NCBI GenBank assembly: GCA_964036045.1
Contig: OZ038382.1
Coordinates: forward strand, 130,448,556-130,512,555
Reading direction: 5' to 3'
DNA length: 64,000 bases
From: Eutreptiella sp. 'Long Island Sound 2002'
Taxonomy: Eukaryota; Euglenozoa; Euglenophyceae; Eutreptiales; Eutreptiaceae
The notes under the pieces are model-generated. The model had not been told where the DNA came from and did not search any database. It worked only from the letters and a program-made list of their open reading frames with translations. The translations under genes and the position numbers were made by a program. Positions 34,044 to 43,471 of this stretch are shown piece by piece (within the stretch, counting starts at the first letter, position 1; every line of letters starts with the position of its first letter).

Positions 34044-36545
34044 TCAGCTTGAACTGTGAATGCTGTAATCTCCTTCGCTGAGCATCTGCACAGGACAGCC
34101 ATCGCTTGACATGGCATCCACATCCACCACCACACGGCGATACTTCTTGGGTTGAGGTTGGGGTTCAGGGTTGTCACTGGATGATGAGGAAGAATCTGAG
34201 GCACTTACTGTGGAGGCACCAGATAGGTGCACAGCATCATCATCCGAATCATTATCCTCGGGACTGCTACTGCTCCCACTATCACTGCTGCTGCTGCTGC
34301 TGCAACTGCTGCTGCTGCTGCTGCTGTTGCTACTGTTACTGCTGCTACTGCCACTGCCACGAGGGCACACAAGTTGCTGCTCAATGTCGCTATCAACAAT
34401 GGGTACACGCGCCAACTTCGTACGCCTCATGGGTTGAACACGCTGCTGCTCGTTCAAACCTGTAGGACCTTGAAATGAAGCAGCACTGTCCTCGCCCTCC
34501 GAAGGGGGTACAATATCAACTGTCGCAGGGTTAGAAACTCGGCTTTGAGGGATGGGCCCCACACGTCCCTTACCCTTTCCCTTGTCCTTCAGCGCCTTAC
34601 GGCGTGCAGCACAGGACTTAAATGTGGCACGGCTCTTCAAACCCAGTTTGGGCCACTTGCAGACACCTTCCCTGTCCAGTGGTACCCATTGACGGACACC
34701 ACGCTTTGAGCCACAGGTCCCACACAGACATACCACATCAGTCTCGGGATTTGCACCTGGAAAGGCGCATTTCACCGAACGGGTGTCTGGGTGCATATAT
34801 AGGGAGCAACCACCTCCCTCCTGGAAATCCAGCAAATGCTCTAAGAGGCGTTGGAAGACCACATGCCACACGGCATTGGCAGCAACCATGCACGCCTCAA
34901 GAACAACGTTTCGTTGCACGGGCGCCCAAATTTTGGCACAGGGGATCTTCTTTTTTTTCTGCACGAACTTCTGATACAGCTCATGCTTCAAACTTTCACT
35001 AATACTGGCATCTTGCCTGGTACTAGTGACGGGGGCATATCTCTTGGCCACCCTCAGATCCCGCTCGCCGGCCTCATCGGAATACAGCATGGGTGTCCGT
35101 GGATTAAACCATGTGTGGGACCACCCATGCATATATAAGGTTGCAGTGCAACCTTCTTCAGCAAACTCGGGGATGATGTGCACAATATATGTGTACAACA
35201 TCCCCATAGCTTGCCATGTGACAGTTGCCAGGTTATTACAACCATAGCATAGATGCACCATGTGGCAAAATGCCACCACCAAGGAATGGAAAGGCAGGGG
35301 GAGCACCATACCCCCTGCTAGTCTGCCCATGACTGTGCGGGCCTCGCGACCTGTGAGGCTAATGCCTGCCTGAAATCTACCTCGTACGTGACGCATGTGC
35401 TGCCTGCTATCAGGTGGCAAAGATCCAGGATCATACCTCCTTGCCACATGTGCTATGACCTGGAGTAGCTCATGGTTGTAGGGCGCTGGTAGTGTTCGAC
35501 CTATGACACCCAGGATCCTGGAGGCTGCTCCTTTGGTGTTGTGCAATACAGGTTGCACAATATATACCTCTTCCAGGTTAGAAACCCCCTGAAACTTATG
35601 GGACCCACGCACACCATTGAGACATCCCCCTTTGTGCAAAAAGAGTTCTCCCGCCCCATCCTTATTCACCCAGGGACACGCCACACAGCCCTTTTGCCGG
35701 CACTCAGAACACAAATGGTGGTGATCGGCAGTGATTGCCCCGAGCCTTATCTGCAGGGTGGTGTTGTACACTGCACCAGCATACTTCATACGTTGCTTAA
35801 ATTTACAAGAAGGCAGGGCTTGTAAGGCCTCTGCACGTTTGGGTAGCCACTGGCAATCACTGACCTTGGGAAGCTCTTGCCAGGTCAACATGTCTGTGCA
35901 CCTAGGCACATTGCCAGACATTGGGAACCAGTGTCCCTGGAAATCAATTATACTGATTTTTGTGTTAATATTTGGACGGCCCCGGGGCTGGTAACCGTCG
36001 GCGTAGAGGCCTAAGGTCAGGGTGGCATGGGGTGGTGGGGGTTTGTGCCGGCCTTGGGCAGCCAATGAGCCACACTTCTGTAGAAGTAGGTGGCACAGCT
36101 GTGGTAACAACTTCCTGTTGTCCAGGGAGTAGTCCACTGCAGGAAGATGCAGGTCCTCCTGTTGCCTTAAAGCAACCATTGACCAACCAAGCCCTGGTTG
36201 GAGATGGTCTAAGGTGCGCAAGACAGCGGCTGGCACCACATGCTCATGGCGAAGGCGAAGTGCAGCGGCCTGGCACTCTGGTGCTTGGGTGACTGATGTG
36301 GCCTGTGTGGTAGGCAAAGGGCCAAGGGACCTACGCACAACTGTGAAGGTGCCACTTGGGGGGCGCTGTAGCTGGTCTAGGTCCTTGGCCTGCAAGGGGG
36401 TGGCCGTGGGGAAGTTCATGGCAAAGGCTGACACCATGAATTGATCAGCTGGAATAGGGCATATGCTGGCAAATGCCTCCAGCTTGGAGATCTCCCCCTT
36501 CACCCATATAGCATGGTTGTTCACAACAAATTCATGGTGAAACAT
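34044..36545 (-). CDS. Intact 833-aa protein, zinc motif and Ser-rich acidic tail; possible transposase
   Basis: An uninterrupted 833-codon frame starts at ATG 36545. Residues 1-270 are of mixed composition, with LYADGYQP near 180. A C-x2-C-x4-C-x2-C zinc motif lies at 279-290. Residues 340-580 are helical (TGREARTVMGRL near 398; HGWSHTWFNP near 473). A second Cys cluster (CLCGTC) is at 606-611. After a Lys-rich linker come an acidic poly-Ser tract (731-792) and a basic patch before VDVDAMSSDG at 808-816. The layout (an ADG motif, then a long helical region after TGxE) is loosely like CACTA/Plavaka-type transposases, but I cannot place catalytic residues with confidence. It is the longest clean gene in the window. 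The 149-bp array begins about 25 bp upstream of its start. Confidence 0.75.
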   Translation of the reverse strand: MFHHEFVVNNHAIWVKGEISKLEAFASICPIPADQFMVSAFAMNFPTATPLQAKDLDQLQRPPSGTFTVVRRSLGPLPTTQATSVTQAPECQAAALRLRHEHVVPAAVLRTLDHLQPGLGWSMVALRQQEDLHLPAVDYSLDNRKLLPQLCHLLLQKCGSLAAQGRHKPPPPHATLTLGLYADGYQPRGRPNINTKISIIDFQGHWFPMSGNVPRCTDMLTWQELPKVSDCQWLPKRAEALQALPSCKFKQRMKYAGAVYNTTLQIRLGAITADHHHLCSECRQKGCVACPWVNKDGAGELFLHKGGCLNGVRGSHKFQGVSNLEEVYIVQPVLHNTKGAASRILGVIGRTLPAPYNHELLQVIAHVARRYDPGSLPPDSRQHMRHVRGRFQAGISLTGREARTVMGRLAGGMVLPLPFHSLVVAFCHMVHLCYGCNNLATVTWQAMGMLYTYIVHIIPEFAEEGCTATLYMHGWSHTWFNPRTPMLYSDEAGERDLRVAKRYAPVTSTRQDASISESLKHELYQKFVQKKKKIPCAKIWAPVQRNVVLEACMVAANAVWHVVFQRLLEHLLDFQEGGGCSLYMHPDTRSVKCAFPGANPETDVVCLCGTCGSKRGVRQWVPLDREGVCKWPKLGLKSRATFKSCAARRKALKDKGKGKGRVGPIPQSRVSNPATVDIVPPSEGEDSAASFQGPTGLNEQQRVQPMRRTKLARVPIVDSDIEQQLVCPRGSGSSSSNSSNSSSSSSSCSSSSSSDSGSSSSPEDNDSDDDAVHLSGASTVSASDSSSSSSDNPEPQPQPKKYRRVVVDVDAMSSDGCPVQMLSEGDYSIHSSS

Positions 36546-36570
36546 GGTGCCTGGAAAACAGAAGATTGCA

Positions 36571-38951
36571 GTGGGCCACTGTTTTGGTTGGTTTCAAAGG
36601 AACCATGTATGGAAAGCCCCAACCAATACCTGTCACCAGAACCTTTTTTTGCCAGGATTGCTCCAACCAGTTTCGAGATCCAAGGGTCCAAAGTGTGCTC
36701 GACTATCCGCCCCCTCCCTCTGCGCCACTGTTTTGGTTGGTTTCAAGGAAACCATGTATGGAAAGCCCCAACCAATACCTGTCACCAGAACCTTTTTTTG
36801 CCAGGATTGCTCCAACCAGTTTCGAGATCCAAGGGTCCAAAGTGTGCTCGACTATCCGCCCCCTCCCTCTGCGCCACTGTTTTGGTTGGTTGCAAGGAAA
36901 CCATGTATGGAAAGCCCCAACCAGTACCTTTCACCAGAACCTTTTTTTGCCAGGATTGCTCCAACCAGTTTCGAGATCTAAGGGTCCAAAGTGTGCTCGA
37001 CTATCCGCCCCCTCACTCTGCGCCACTGTTTTGGTAGGTTTCAAGGAAACCATGTATGGAAAGCCCCAACCAATACCTTTCACCAGAACCTTTTTTTGCC
37101 AGGATTGCTCCAACCAGTTTCGAGATCCAAGGGTCCAAAGTGTGCTCGACTATCCGCCCCCTCACTCGGCGCCACTGTTTTGGTTGGTTTCAAGGAAACC
37201 ATGTATGGAAAGCCCCAACCAGTACCTTTCACCAGAACCTTTTTTTGCCAGGATTGCTCCAACCAGTTTCGAGATCCAAGGGTCCAAAGTGTGCTCAACT
37301 ATCCGCCCCCTCCCTCTGCGCCACTGTTTTGGTAGGTTTCAAGGAAACCATGTATGGAAAGCCCCAACCAATACCTTTCACCAGAACCTTTTTTTGCCAG
37401 GATTGCTCCAACCAGTTTCGAGATCCAAGGGTCCAAAGTGTGCTCGACTATCCGCCCCCTCCCTCTGCGCCACTGTTTTGGTTGGTTTCAAAGGAACCAT
37501 GTATGGAAAGCCCCAACCAGTACCTTTCACCAGAACCTTTTTTTGCCAGGATTGCTCCAACCAGTTTCGAGATCCAAGGGTCCAAAGTGTGCTCGACTAT
37601 CCGCCCCCTCACTCTGCGCCACTGTTTTGGTTGGTTTCAAGGAAACCATGTATGGAAAGCCCCAACCAGTTCCTGTCACCAGAACCTTTTTTTGCCAGGA
37701 TTGCTCCAACCAGCTTCGAGATCCAAGGGTCCAAAGTGTGCTCGACTATCCGCCCCCTCCCTCTGCGCCACTGTTTTGGTTGGTTGCAAGGAAACCATGT
37801 ATGGAAAGCCCCAACCAGTACCTTTCACCAGAACCTTTTTTTGCCAGGATTGCTCCAACCAGTTTCGAGATCCAAGGGTCCAAAGTGTGCTCGACTATCC
37901 GCCCCCTCCCTCTGCGCCACTGTTTTGGTTGGTTGCAAGGAAACCATGTATGGAAAGCCCCAACCAGTACCTTTCACCAGAACCTTTTTTTGCCAGGATT
38001 GCTCCAACCAGTTTCGAGATCTAAGGGTCCAAAGTGTGCTCGACTATCCGCCCCCTCACTCGGCGCCACTGTTTTGGTTGGTTTCAAGGAAACCATGTAT
38101 GGAAAGCCCCAACCAGTACCTTTCACCAGAACCTTTTTTTGCCAGGATTGCTCCAACCAGTTTCGAGATCCAAGGGTCCAAAGTGTGCTCAACTATCCGC
38201 CCCCTCCCTCTGCGCCACTGTTTTGGTAGGTTTCAAGGAAACCATGTATGGAAAGCCCCAACCAATACCTTTCACCAGAACCTTTTTTTGCCAGGATTGC
38301 TCCAACCAGTTTCGAGATCCAAGGGTCCAAAGTGTGCTCGACTATCCGCCCCCTCCCTCTGCGCCACTGTTTTGGTTGGTTTCAAAGGAACCATGTATGG
38401 AAAGCCCCAACCAGTACCTTTCACCAGAACCTTTTTTTGCCAGGATTGCTCCAACCAGTTTCGAGATCCAAGGGTCCAAAGTGTGCTCGACTATCCGCCC
38501 CCTCACTCTGCGCCACTGTTTTGGTTGGTTTCAAGGAAACCATGTATGGAAAGCCCCAACCAGTTCCTGTCACCAGAACCTTTTTTTGCCAGGATTGCTC
38601 CAACCAGCTTCGAGATCCAAGGGTCCAAAGTGTGCTCGACTATCCGCCCCCTCCCTCTGCGCCACTGTTTTGGTTGGTTGCAAGGAAACCATGTATGGAA
38701 AGCCCCAACCAGTACCTTTCACCAGAACCTTTTTTTGCCAGGATTGCTCCAACCAGTTTCGAGATCCAAGGGTCCAAAGTGTGCTCGACTATCCGCCCCC
38801 TCCCTCTGCGCCACTGTTTTGGTTGGTTTCAAGGAAACCATGTATGGAAAGCCCCAACCAGTACCTTTCACCAGAACCTTCATTTGCCAGGATTGCTTCA
38901 ACCAGCTTCGAGATCCAAGGGTCCAAAGTGTGCTCGACTATCCGCCCCCTG
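36571..38951. repeat. 149-bp tandem repeat, 16 units, with 894-bp higher-order unit
   Basis: Sixteen units of 149 bp begin at ACTGTTTTGG (36578, 36727, 36876 and so on to 38813). Units carry a short inverted repeat, GGTTTCAAGGAAACC. Variant bases recur every six units (894 bp): the CACTCGGCGCC variant at 37165 reappears at 38059. Because 149 is not a multiple of 3 and the unit lacks stops in the plus frames, very long spurious frames (for example 36566-39043) cross the array. The array lies between the 833-aa and 298-aa genes. Confidence 0.97.
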
Positions 38952-39318
38952 CCACAGGCACAACAAGCACAAGCTGGGCTGGAAGCGTGAATGGATGCCA
39001 ACAGGCAGTTCAGGTGCAGCTGCAGTTCATTTCAGTGCCTTGAATGGGAATATATACCTCCCTCTCAGTCCTCCCCCTCAGACTCAGGCTCAGGCTAAGG
39101 CTGTGCCTTGTGAGAGGCCTCGGCCTTGGCCTTAGGGGGCACAATGAGGAGAATCAACTCCCCTGGCCCGGAATCACCCCCATGGATGAGGGGGAAGGAC
39201 CTCATCCAATTGCGAGGTCGGTGGGCAGACCCCTTCACATAGTCAATGACAGTCCTGACCTGTGTGACTATGCGAAGGGGCAGTGACCCCTGGTCCCCTG
39301 GTCCCCCTCCACTCCAGC

Positions 39319-40215
39319 CTACATATGGGCTGCGGCTGATCTTCTTCCTCCTCTTACCTGAAGGGCCCCAGAGTCAGGGGCCGCCCGCCCTCTCTTCACG
39401 CCTGTGGAGGAAACAGGCACCTTGGAATCTGAGTCAGATGACTTAGGGGCCACCTGCCCTCTCCTCACCCCTGTCGAGGAAATAGGCACGTCTGAGTCAG
39501 ATGACTCAGAGTCTGAAACCACCACCTCCTCCTTCCCCTTCCCCTTCCCCCTCCCCTTACCCTTACCCTCCTCCTTCCCCTTCCCCTTACCCACTACAAT
39601 CTCTGGGGCAGAGTCTGAAGAGTCTGAATCACCCCCCCCCTTCCCCTTACCCTTGAGGACCAGTTTCCTCAACTGGTCCGGAACCCCCAACTCCCCACAC
39701 AATGCCACACTCCGGTCAGAAATGGCCAGGTCCACAACCACCTTGGCCACGTTTGGGGGCGTCTGCTCAATTGGAGCACGATGCTCCACTTGCCTGCGGG
39801 AGGTCACGGCCCCCCGAGTCACCCACACCACCACCCCCTCCCCCTCTGGCCCGTAGCGTGCCCCGGCCGCGAACCAGGTCACTGTCTTCTTACTCAGCTG
39901 TGCAAGCACCATCTGGACTTGCACAGCTGCAACAGCCGCCAACAAAGCTGCGCAGTGGGCAGCCCGCATGCCCTTGGGGTCCTCCGCATCTTCTGCTGCG
40001 GCGGCGGGCTCTGCTGCTGCTGCTCCTGCTGCTCCTCCGACTGCTGGCGCCTCCCACAAAGCGGGGGTGGCTGGCGAAGGGTTGCTGGCACCGGCACTGC
40101 TATCGGCGCTGGGGTTCCCACTCCCAAGTTCAGCCAGTCGACCCGAGGAGATGGGGACGGCGGCGGGAGCTGGTGGCTGGGCGCGGGCAGCCAGGGCAGC
40201 AGAGATGGAAGACAT
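39319..40215 (-). CDS. Intact 298-aa low-complexity protein, Lys/Gly and acidic Ser tracts
   Basis: ATG at 40215 gives an Ala/Pro/Ser-rich N-terminus (1-85), a compact middle domain (about 85-185) containing KKTVTWF and a predicted strand-rich segment VVVWVTRGAV, then alternating KGKGKG and SDSESSDSD tracts to the end. A closely similar pair, VPISSTGV / VPVSSTGV, is repeated near residues 245 and 267. Charge patterning suggests a nucleic-acid- or chromatin-associated protein, which is inference from composition. The sequence is uninterrupted, like its neighbours in the 8.5-kb segment. No family is recognised. A VTWF motif also occurs in the 351-aa neighbour. Confidence 0.65.
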   Translation of the reverse strand: MSSISAALAARAQPPAPAAVPISSGRLAELGSGNPSADSSAGASNPSPATPALWEAPAVGGAAGAAAAEPAAAAEDAEDPKGMRAAHCAALLAAVAAVQVQMVLAQLSKKTVTWFAAGARYGPEGEGVVVWVTRGAVTSRRQVEHRAPIEQTPPNVAKVVVDLAISDRSVALCGELGVPDQLRKLVLKGKGKGGGDSDSSDSAPEIVVGKGKGKEEGKGKGRGKGKGKEEVVVSDSESSDSDVPISSTGVRRGQVAPKSSDSDSKVPVSSTGVKRGRAAPDSGALQVRGGRRSAAAHM

Positions 40216-40264
40216 CAGAGCGAAAAAGAGGGCTCATGAAGACCCAACACAGTGCATCCCCAGC

Positions 40265-41320
40265 TTAGGCAGGGGGGGGGGCTTCTGCGGTCCCAACCTG
40301 GCCCTGGCCCTCACCCTTGGCCTGCAACCATGCACCTAAGATGGTAAGTCGCTGCCGCTTTGGTGCGCCCTCGGAAGAAGGTTTGGGGGCTGGGGCCAAA
40401 AGAAACTCAATGCCCCACAAGACACCGTGCGCATGGTACGTGGGTTGCTGGTCTGTTCTGAAAACCTCACCGTCGGGGGGGGTAACCACCTTTTCCCACG
40501 TGCCTGAGGGGGCTTGGTCCCACACCCGCCAGCCGTCCTTTTCTCCGAAAACCTCTACCACATGTGCACCTGTGATGGTGGCTCTGAGGGCGCTGTGAAT
40601 CGTTGCATGTGGGGACTCGCAGAAGGCATCGTTTATGATAACCCTCAAAACCTCGAACGGAACATGAATAAATGAGAGGGGGGGTAACTGCACGTTGCAG
40701 GAAACTACTTTTTTGGATCGCTTCTTGATCTTGGCCTCTTTGAACCAAGTAACTACATCGCTCTGGGTCCACTTTAACTCGCGAATGGTACTGTCCGGGT
40801 GTGTGGACAGTATTGATTTCAAGTACATGTAATGTACACGCAGCCTCTCTTCAGATTCCTCTGCAAAGGTCCGGTCCGTGTTGTATTTCGGATCCGGACC
40901 AACAATGCAGAGGTTTCTGTATTGTACACCGTACGAGGTCTCATGTTTGCTGGGGCTTGTCTTGCCCACAGCCTCCCGTGTCGTCAAGACAGGGATTGAA
41001 AAATGCTTATGCATAAGCATAGCCAGCAAGGTATCCTTGGGCTGGATGCGGTATGCATCAGGGACGACCCTGTCCAAAAAAACCCTTAGCATTCTGGGTT
41101 CAATGGTCTCTGACGGCTTATGCCGCAGGCACAGTGCTGCTAGGGCGTGTTGGAGGCGCGATTGTGTATCACCCGGTTCGGGAACTTCGGTATTGGCTGT
41201 GTCCGCGTCAATGAGCTCGCCCTCAAGCTCCAAATCTTGTTCCGGGAGCTGCTGAACGGGCTGGGGGGGCTGAGCGGACGAAGACGAGGCACTAGCGGCA
41301 CTGCCTTGACTACCAGACAT
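40265..41320 (-). CDS. Intact 351-aa protein of unknown function
   Basis: The frame is open from 41356, but the first ATG is at 41320 (MSGSQGS), giving 351 aa. The N-terminal 50 residues are Ser/Gln/Pro-rich and then acidic. Residues about 55-290 look globular: helices with RIQPKDTLLAMLM, a segment SDVVTWFKEAKIKKRSKK with a basic run, then strand-rich sequence to about 300. The C-terminal tail is Pro/Lys-rich with a KRQR basic patch. It lies 49 bp upstream of the 298-aa gene on the same strand, so the two may share a transcript. No family is recognised. Confidence 0.7.
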   Translation of the reverse strand: MSGSQGSAASASSSSAQPPQPVQQLPEQDLELEGELIDADTANTEVPEPGDTQSRLQHALAALCLRHKPSETIEPRMLRVFLDRVVPDAYRIQPKDTLLAMLMHKHFSIPVLTTREAVGKTSPSKHETSYGVQYRNLCIVGPDPKYNTDRTFAEESEERLRVHYMYLKSILSTHPDSTIRELKWTQSDVVTWFKEAKIKKRSKKVVSCNVQLPPLSFIHVPFEVLRVIINDAFCESPHATIHSALRATITGAHVVEVFGEKDGWRVWDQAPSGTWEKVVTPPDGEVFRTDQQPTYHAHGVLWGIEFLLAPAPKPSSEGAPKRQRLTILGAWLQAKGEGQGQVGTAEAPPPA

Positions 41321-41355
41321 GTCTGTTGCAGGTGACAAAAAGTGTTCTGAGCACA

Positions 41356-42123
41356 AAAAGGGAATACATTAGTGAGTCTACTCAAAGGGGCTTAGGTGAG
41401 AAAGCGACACACATGCAAAAAGAAAACCACAAAAGCAGGCACAAAGCATCACAAGGCACAAAGGGCAAACATTCAGAAGCTTGAGTACAGTGTTCTCGAT
41501 GCAAGTTTGTAGGCAAAGCAGCCACCAAGGATCAAACTGGCGTTGCACATGTCAAAAGCAAAAGTCCAAATTCACAAAGGAGCACAAAGGGGAAGCAATC
41601 ATAAGCTTGAGCACAGTGTTCTCCATGCAGTTTTGTATGCAAAGCAGACAAAGGGTAGACAAACATTAGCTTCAACGTGCTGTTCTCCATGGCATCTTGT
41701 AGGCACCAAGCATCCAACCAAAATTCCACTGGGTTCGGGTTGAAAAATTTCTTCCGAGCTCCCCCGGCACGGTCGGCCGGGAAGCCCATGGAACATTCCT
41801 ACCAATATTGGTTACGTTTTGGGACCCGATCTGGCTGCCAAAACTTCCGAGCATCTTTCCACCAAGCATCCAACCAAAATTCTACTGGGTTCGGGCTGAA
41901 AAATTTCTTCCGACCTCCCCCGGCACGGTCGGCTGGGAAGCCCATGGAACATTCCTACCGATATCGGTTGCGTTTTGGGGGGCCGATCTAGCTGCCAAAA
42001 CTTCCGAGCATCTTTCCAAGGGTTTTTGAAAACTTCCAAGCGACGGACCGAAGCATATCGCATGCACGTCGGTACAGATTTCCTAAAATTGCCACCGGTA
42101 ACCGGACAATATTGGTCTCTCTT
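41356..42123. other. Intergenic stretch with dispersed repeat copies 2 and 3
   Basis: 41480-41690 holds three related ~115-bp units around TTGAGYACAGTGTTCTC. 41735-41860 and 41885-42045 are the second and third copies of the 160-bp repeat, joined by a duplicated ACCAAGCATCCAACCAAAAT. No gene is supported. Confidence 0.7.
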
Positions 42124-43362
42124 TCAATGTTCTATGCTGGGCACCGGTGGTACATGTGACCCATCCTGTGTGTTTAGGGCTGCTTGGTTGGCGCGTCCCT
42201 CAAACAGGGTAATTTTCTGCCGAAGTTGTGCCCGTATGTCCGGGGCTGAGAGAAGGAGGGCAGCGATGGTTTTCTCTATTACAATGAGTTTGGGATGGTT
42301 ATATATGCGCGCACCGGCCCCAAACACGGGAGCGGTGGTGTACGAAAACAGAGGAAAGAATTTACGCCAAATGATATTGCAAACATGTTTGTAGGGGTGC
42401 CAGACGCCGTAAATCAACGAGATGCCCTGCAACCCATCCGGAAAATTCCAGTCAATGGTTGCTCTAGAGTAGAAAAATTTGAGCACCCGGTAGTGGATGT
42501 TGCAATCAACGAGCAATGCCATAGGATTTTGACAATGCCGTTGGGTAGTGCGTAGCATATCGACGAGATGCAAGAGCTCTTGGTTCTGACCTGTACGGGA
42601 CTCATATATGCCAAATGGCTTCCAAAAGAGTTGCTGTCTTCCAGCCTCCCGGGCAACATCCAGGGGGGCACGGATAGTTCTCCGAGAAATGGGTGTATTG
42701 CACATGTCAGTGCACACCTTCAACATTTCTCTTTGCTGTTGAACAACTACCATGGCCATTGTGTCCACCCGGCCCACTAGGTCACGCAGACTCGGGTGGC
42801 CAAGAAAATGAGGAAGGGGGGTTGTGTGCAACACCGCTATGGCGGTCACATCTAGACAGACATTGGGTTTCACCGGATTGGCCCGAAACTGGGCATGCCA
42901 CCAGTTGTCCACCCACACCACAATTGCACGCCGAACAATGCCGAGCCACAGTTTCCGGAACTGTAATGCCCCCGGGTCTGCAATAGACAACCGGGACGGC
43001 TTGGTGAGACCTGCGTGCACCAGCTTGCGCCTGTCTGCCCGCATTACAGCAATGGTGCCCTCACCACTGGGGACGGCCGCTTGTGGCGAGGCCATGCGAC
43101 GCATCCCCAGCCGTACATAATAGGCCTCCTTGGAAAAATTAGTTAGCCAACGCGGCCATTGTTTTCGTGCCAACACCTTGCGAATGCGGTCGAGCGTAAT
43201 GCGGGTCCGCTTGTTGACACGTAGACCCGCACAGAATTTTATGAATTCCTTTGCCACACCATGGGGCACAGCCGACAATATCATTTGGCGACCATTGCGC
43301 CATTCTTTCTTACAAAGAGACCGCATGTAGCTGACATGCAACGACATACAAACCGGTGCCAT
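42124..43362 (-). CDS. 412-aa putative DDE-type nuclease, N-terminal part
   Basis: The ATG at 43362 has a good context (ACCATGG). Landmarks: a Trp-rich motif RKQWPRWLTNFS at 67-77, WVDNWW at 150-155, R-x-PLDV at 231-236, LLVDCNIHYR at 283-292, GVWHPYKHVCN at 319-329, and PKLIVIEK at 357-364. D152, D286 and E363 (D235 is another option) are spaced as in RNase H-fold DDE enzymes, and the first two motifs also recur in the divergent copy at 6565-7092. The last dozen residues come from the 8.5-kb segment; the natural continuation is probably 32684-33621. I associate the family from memory with repeated dinoflagellate proteins. The catalytic role is inference. Confidence 0.65.
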   Translation of the reverse strand: MAPVCMSLHVSYMRSLCKKEWRNGRQMILSAVPHGVAKEFIKFCAGLRVNKRTRITLDRIRKVLARKQWPRWLTNFSKEAYYVRLGMRRMASPQAAVPSGEGTIAVMRADRRKLVHAGLTKPSRLSIADPGALQFRKLWLGIVRRAIVVWVDNWWHAQFRANPVKPNVCLDVTAIAVLHTTPLPHFLGHPSLRDLVGRVDTMAMVVVQQQREMLKVCTDMCNTPISRRTIRAPLDVAREAGRQQLFWKPFGIYESRTGQNQELLHLVDMLRTTQRHCQNPMALLVDCNIHYRVLKFFYSRATIDWNFPDGLQGISLIYGVWHPYKHVCNIIWRKFFPLFSYTTAPVFGAGARIYNHPKLIVIEKTIAALLLSAPDIRAQLRQKITLFEGRANQAALNTQDGSHVPPVPSIEH

Positions 43363-43471
43363 GGTTATAAGACAGTCTTGGTGGCACAACAGGAAAGAGT
43401 GGTGACCAGAACAGGTAACTAGAGGCGTATACTAGCACACAAAAGGGGGCAAAATGGGAAGTGGTGAAGGT

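Larger units (their letters stand above)
33622..42153. mobile_element. 8.5-kb segment splitting the putative nuclease gene
   Basis: This segment is absent from copy A, where flanking sequences meet at about 52275. Its ends carry short inverted similarity: GCACAGCATAGAA just inside the left end and GCCCAGCATAGAA reading inward from the right. It contains three uninterrupted minus-strand ORFs and a 149-bp tandem array. Two explanations fit: a nested element inserted in the gene, or a very large intron (donor GA after AACACACAG, acceptor TCCCAG) lost by deletion in A. The intron reading gives a smooth protein join (NTQ/HHVL). None of the 20-bp palindromes of the outer element occurs inside the segment, which favours foreign origin. 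Confidence 0.55.

Noticed and set aside
34106-34478. Plus-strand frames opposite the poly-Ser region
   Set aside because: Antisense of a Ser-codon repeat (GCT-rich); the minus-strand frame spans 833 codons and explains it.
36566-39043. 825-codon plus-strand frame through the 149-bp array
   Set aside because: The unit lacks stops and 149 is not divisible by 3, so all three plus frames read long spurious proteins that repeat the same peptide in rotating phases. No independent sign of coding.
33622-42153. Simple view of copy A as a deletion derivative of B
   Set aside because: The gene is continuous in A, and the A junction lies inside a coding frame that continues in phase. An insertion (or intron) in B explains this better than a chance in-frame deletion, though a deletion of an intron cannot be excluded.
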